Part shown: piece by piece, positions 6,171 to 6,193 of the stretch
Numbering within the stretch: position 1 is the stretch's first letter
Layout of the letters: the number at the start of each line of letters is the position of its first letter
Assembly (NCBI GenBank): GCA_025450155.1
Contig: JANWIB010000090.1
Coordinates: forward strand, 1-6,193
Direction: 5' to 3'
DNA: 6,193 nucleotides
From: Sphingobacteriaceae bacterium
GTDB lineage: Bacteria; Bacteroidota; Bacteroidia; Sphingobacteriales; Sphingobacteriaceae
Position numbers and translations under genes: made by a program
Notes under the pieces: generated by a model
Database searches by the model: none
Told to the model about the DNA's origin: nothing
What the model saw: the letters and a program-made list of their open reading frames with translations, nothing else

Positions 6171-6193
6171 TACGAGTAAGGAAAAAAACAAAA

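Overview
The window looks like chromosomal DNA from a Bacteroidota bacterium, and the protein flavour suggests a Sphingobacteriales or Cytophagales-type member. The grounds are low GC, gene starts without Shine-Dalgarno sequences, candidate promoters carrying the Bacteroidota -7 box TAnnTTTG, and protein versions typical of this phylum: a long five-POTRA BamA, paired OmpH/Skp chaperones and a DUF6089/PorG-like barrel. The genus cannot be fixed from this sequence alone.

Layout, all on the + strand: (1) a PorG-like (DUF6089) outer-membrane beta-barrel gene that loses only its extreme 5' end at the window edge; (2) a 216-bp intergenic region with a TACCTTTG promoter candidate; (3) a tight run of uppS (isoprenyl/undecaprenyl diphosphate synthase), bamA (outer-membrane protein insertase) and two consecutive OmpH/Skp-family periplasmic chaperone genes; (4) a strong intrinsic terminator with a 15-bp perfect stem; (5) a second promoter candidate (TAATTTTG); and (6) the first 166 codons of a PurF-like class II glutamine amidotransferase. 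The last frame hits a TAA stop 23 bases before the window ends, although members of this family normally run past 600 residues.

Genes 1 to 5 form a coherent envelope-biogenesis locus. UppS makes the C55 lipid carrier for cell-wall and surface glycan assembly. The two Skp-like proteins hold unfolded outer-membrane proteins in the periplasm, and BamA inserts them. PorG is an outer-membrane partner of the type IX secretion machinery and itself a likely BamA client. The same order (porG, uppS, bamA, ompH, ompH) is, to my recollection, found in Porphyromonas gingivalis (PG0189 to PG0193), so this is conserved synteny and not a new system.

I see no CRISPR array, tRNA, rRNA, insertion sequence or novel defence-type module. 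The most unusual points are the broken PurF-like reading frame at the right edge and a single lone cysteine (Cys491) in BamA where I expect a conserved tryptophan.
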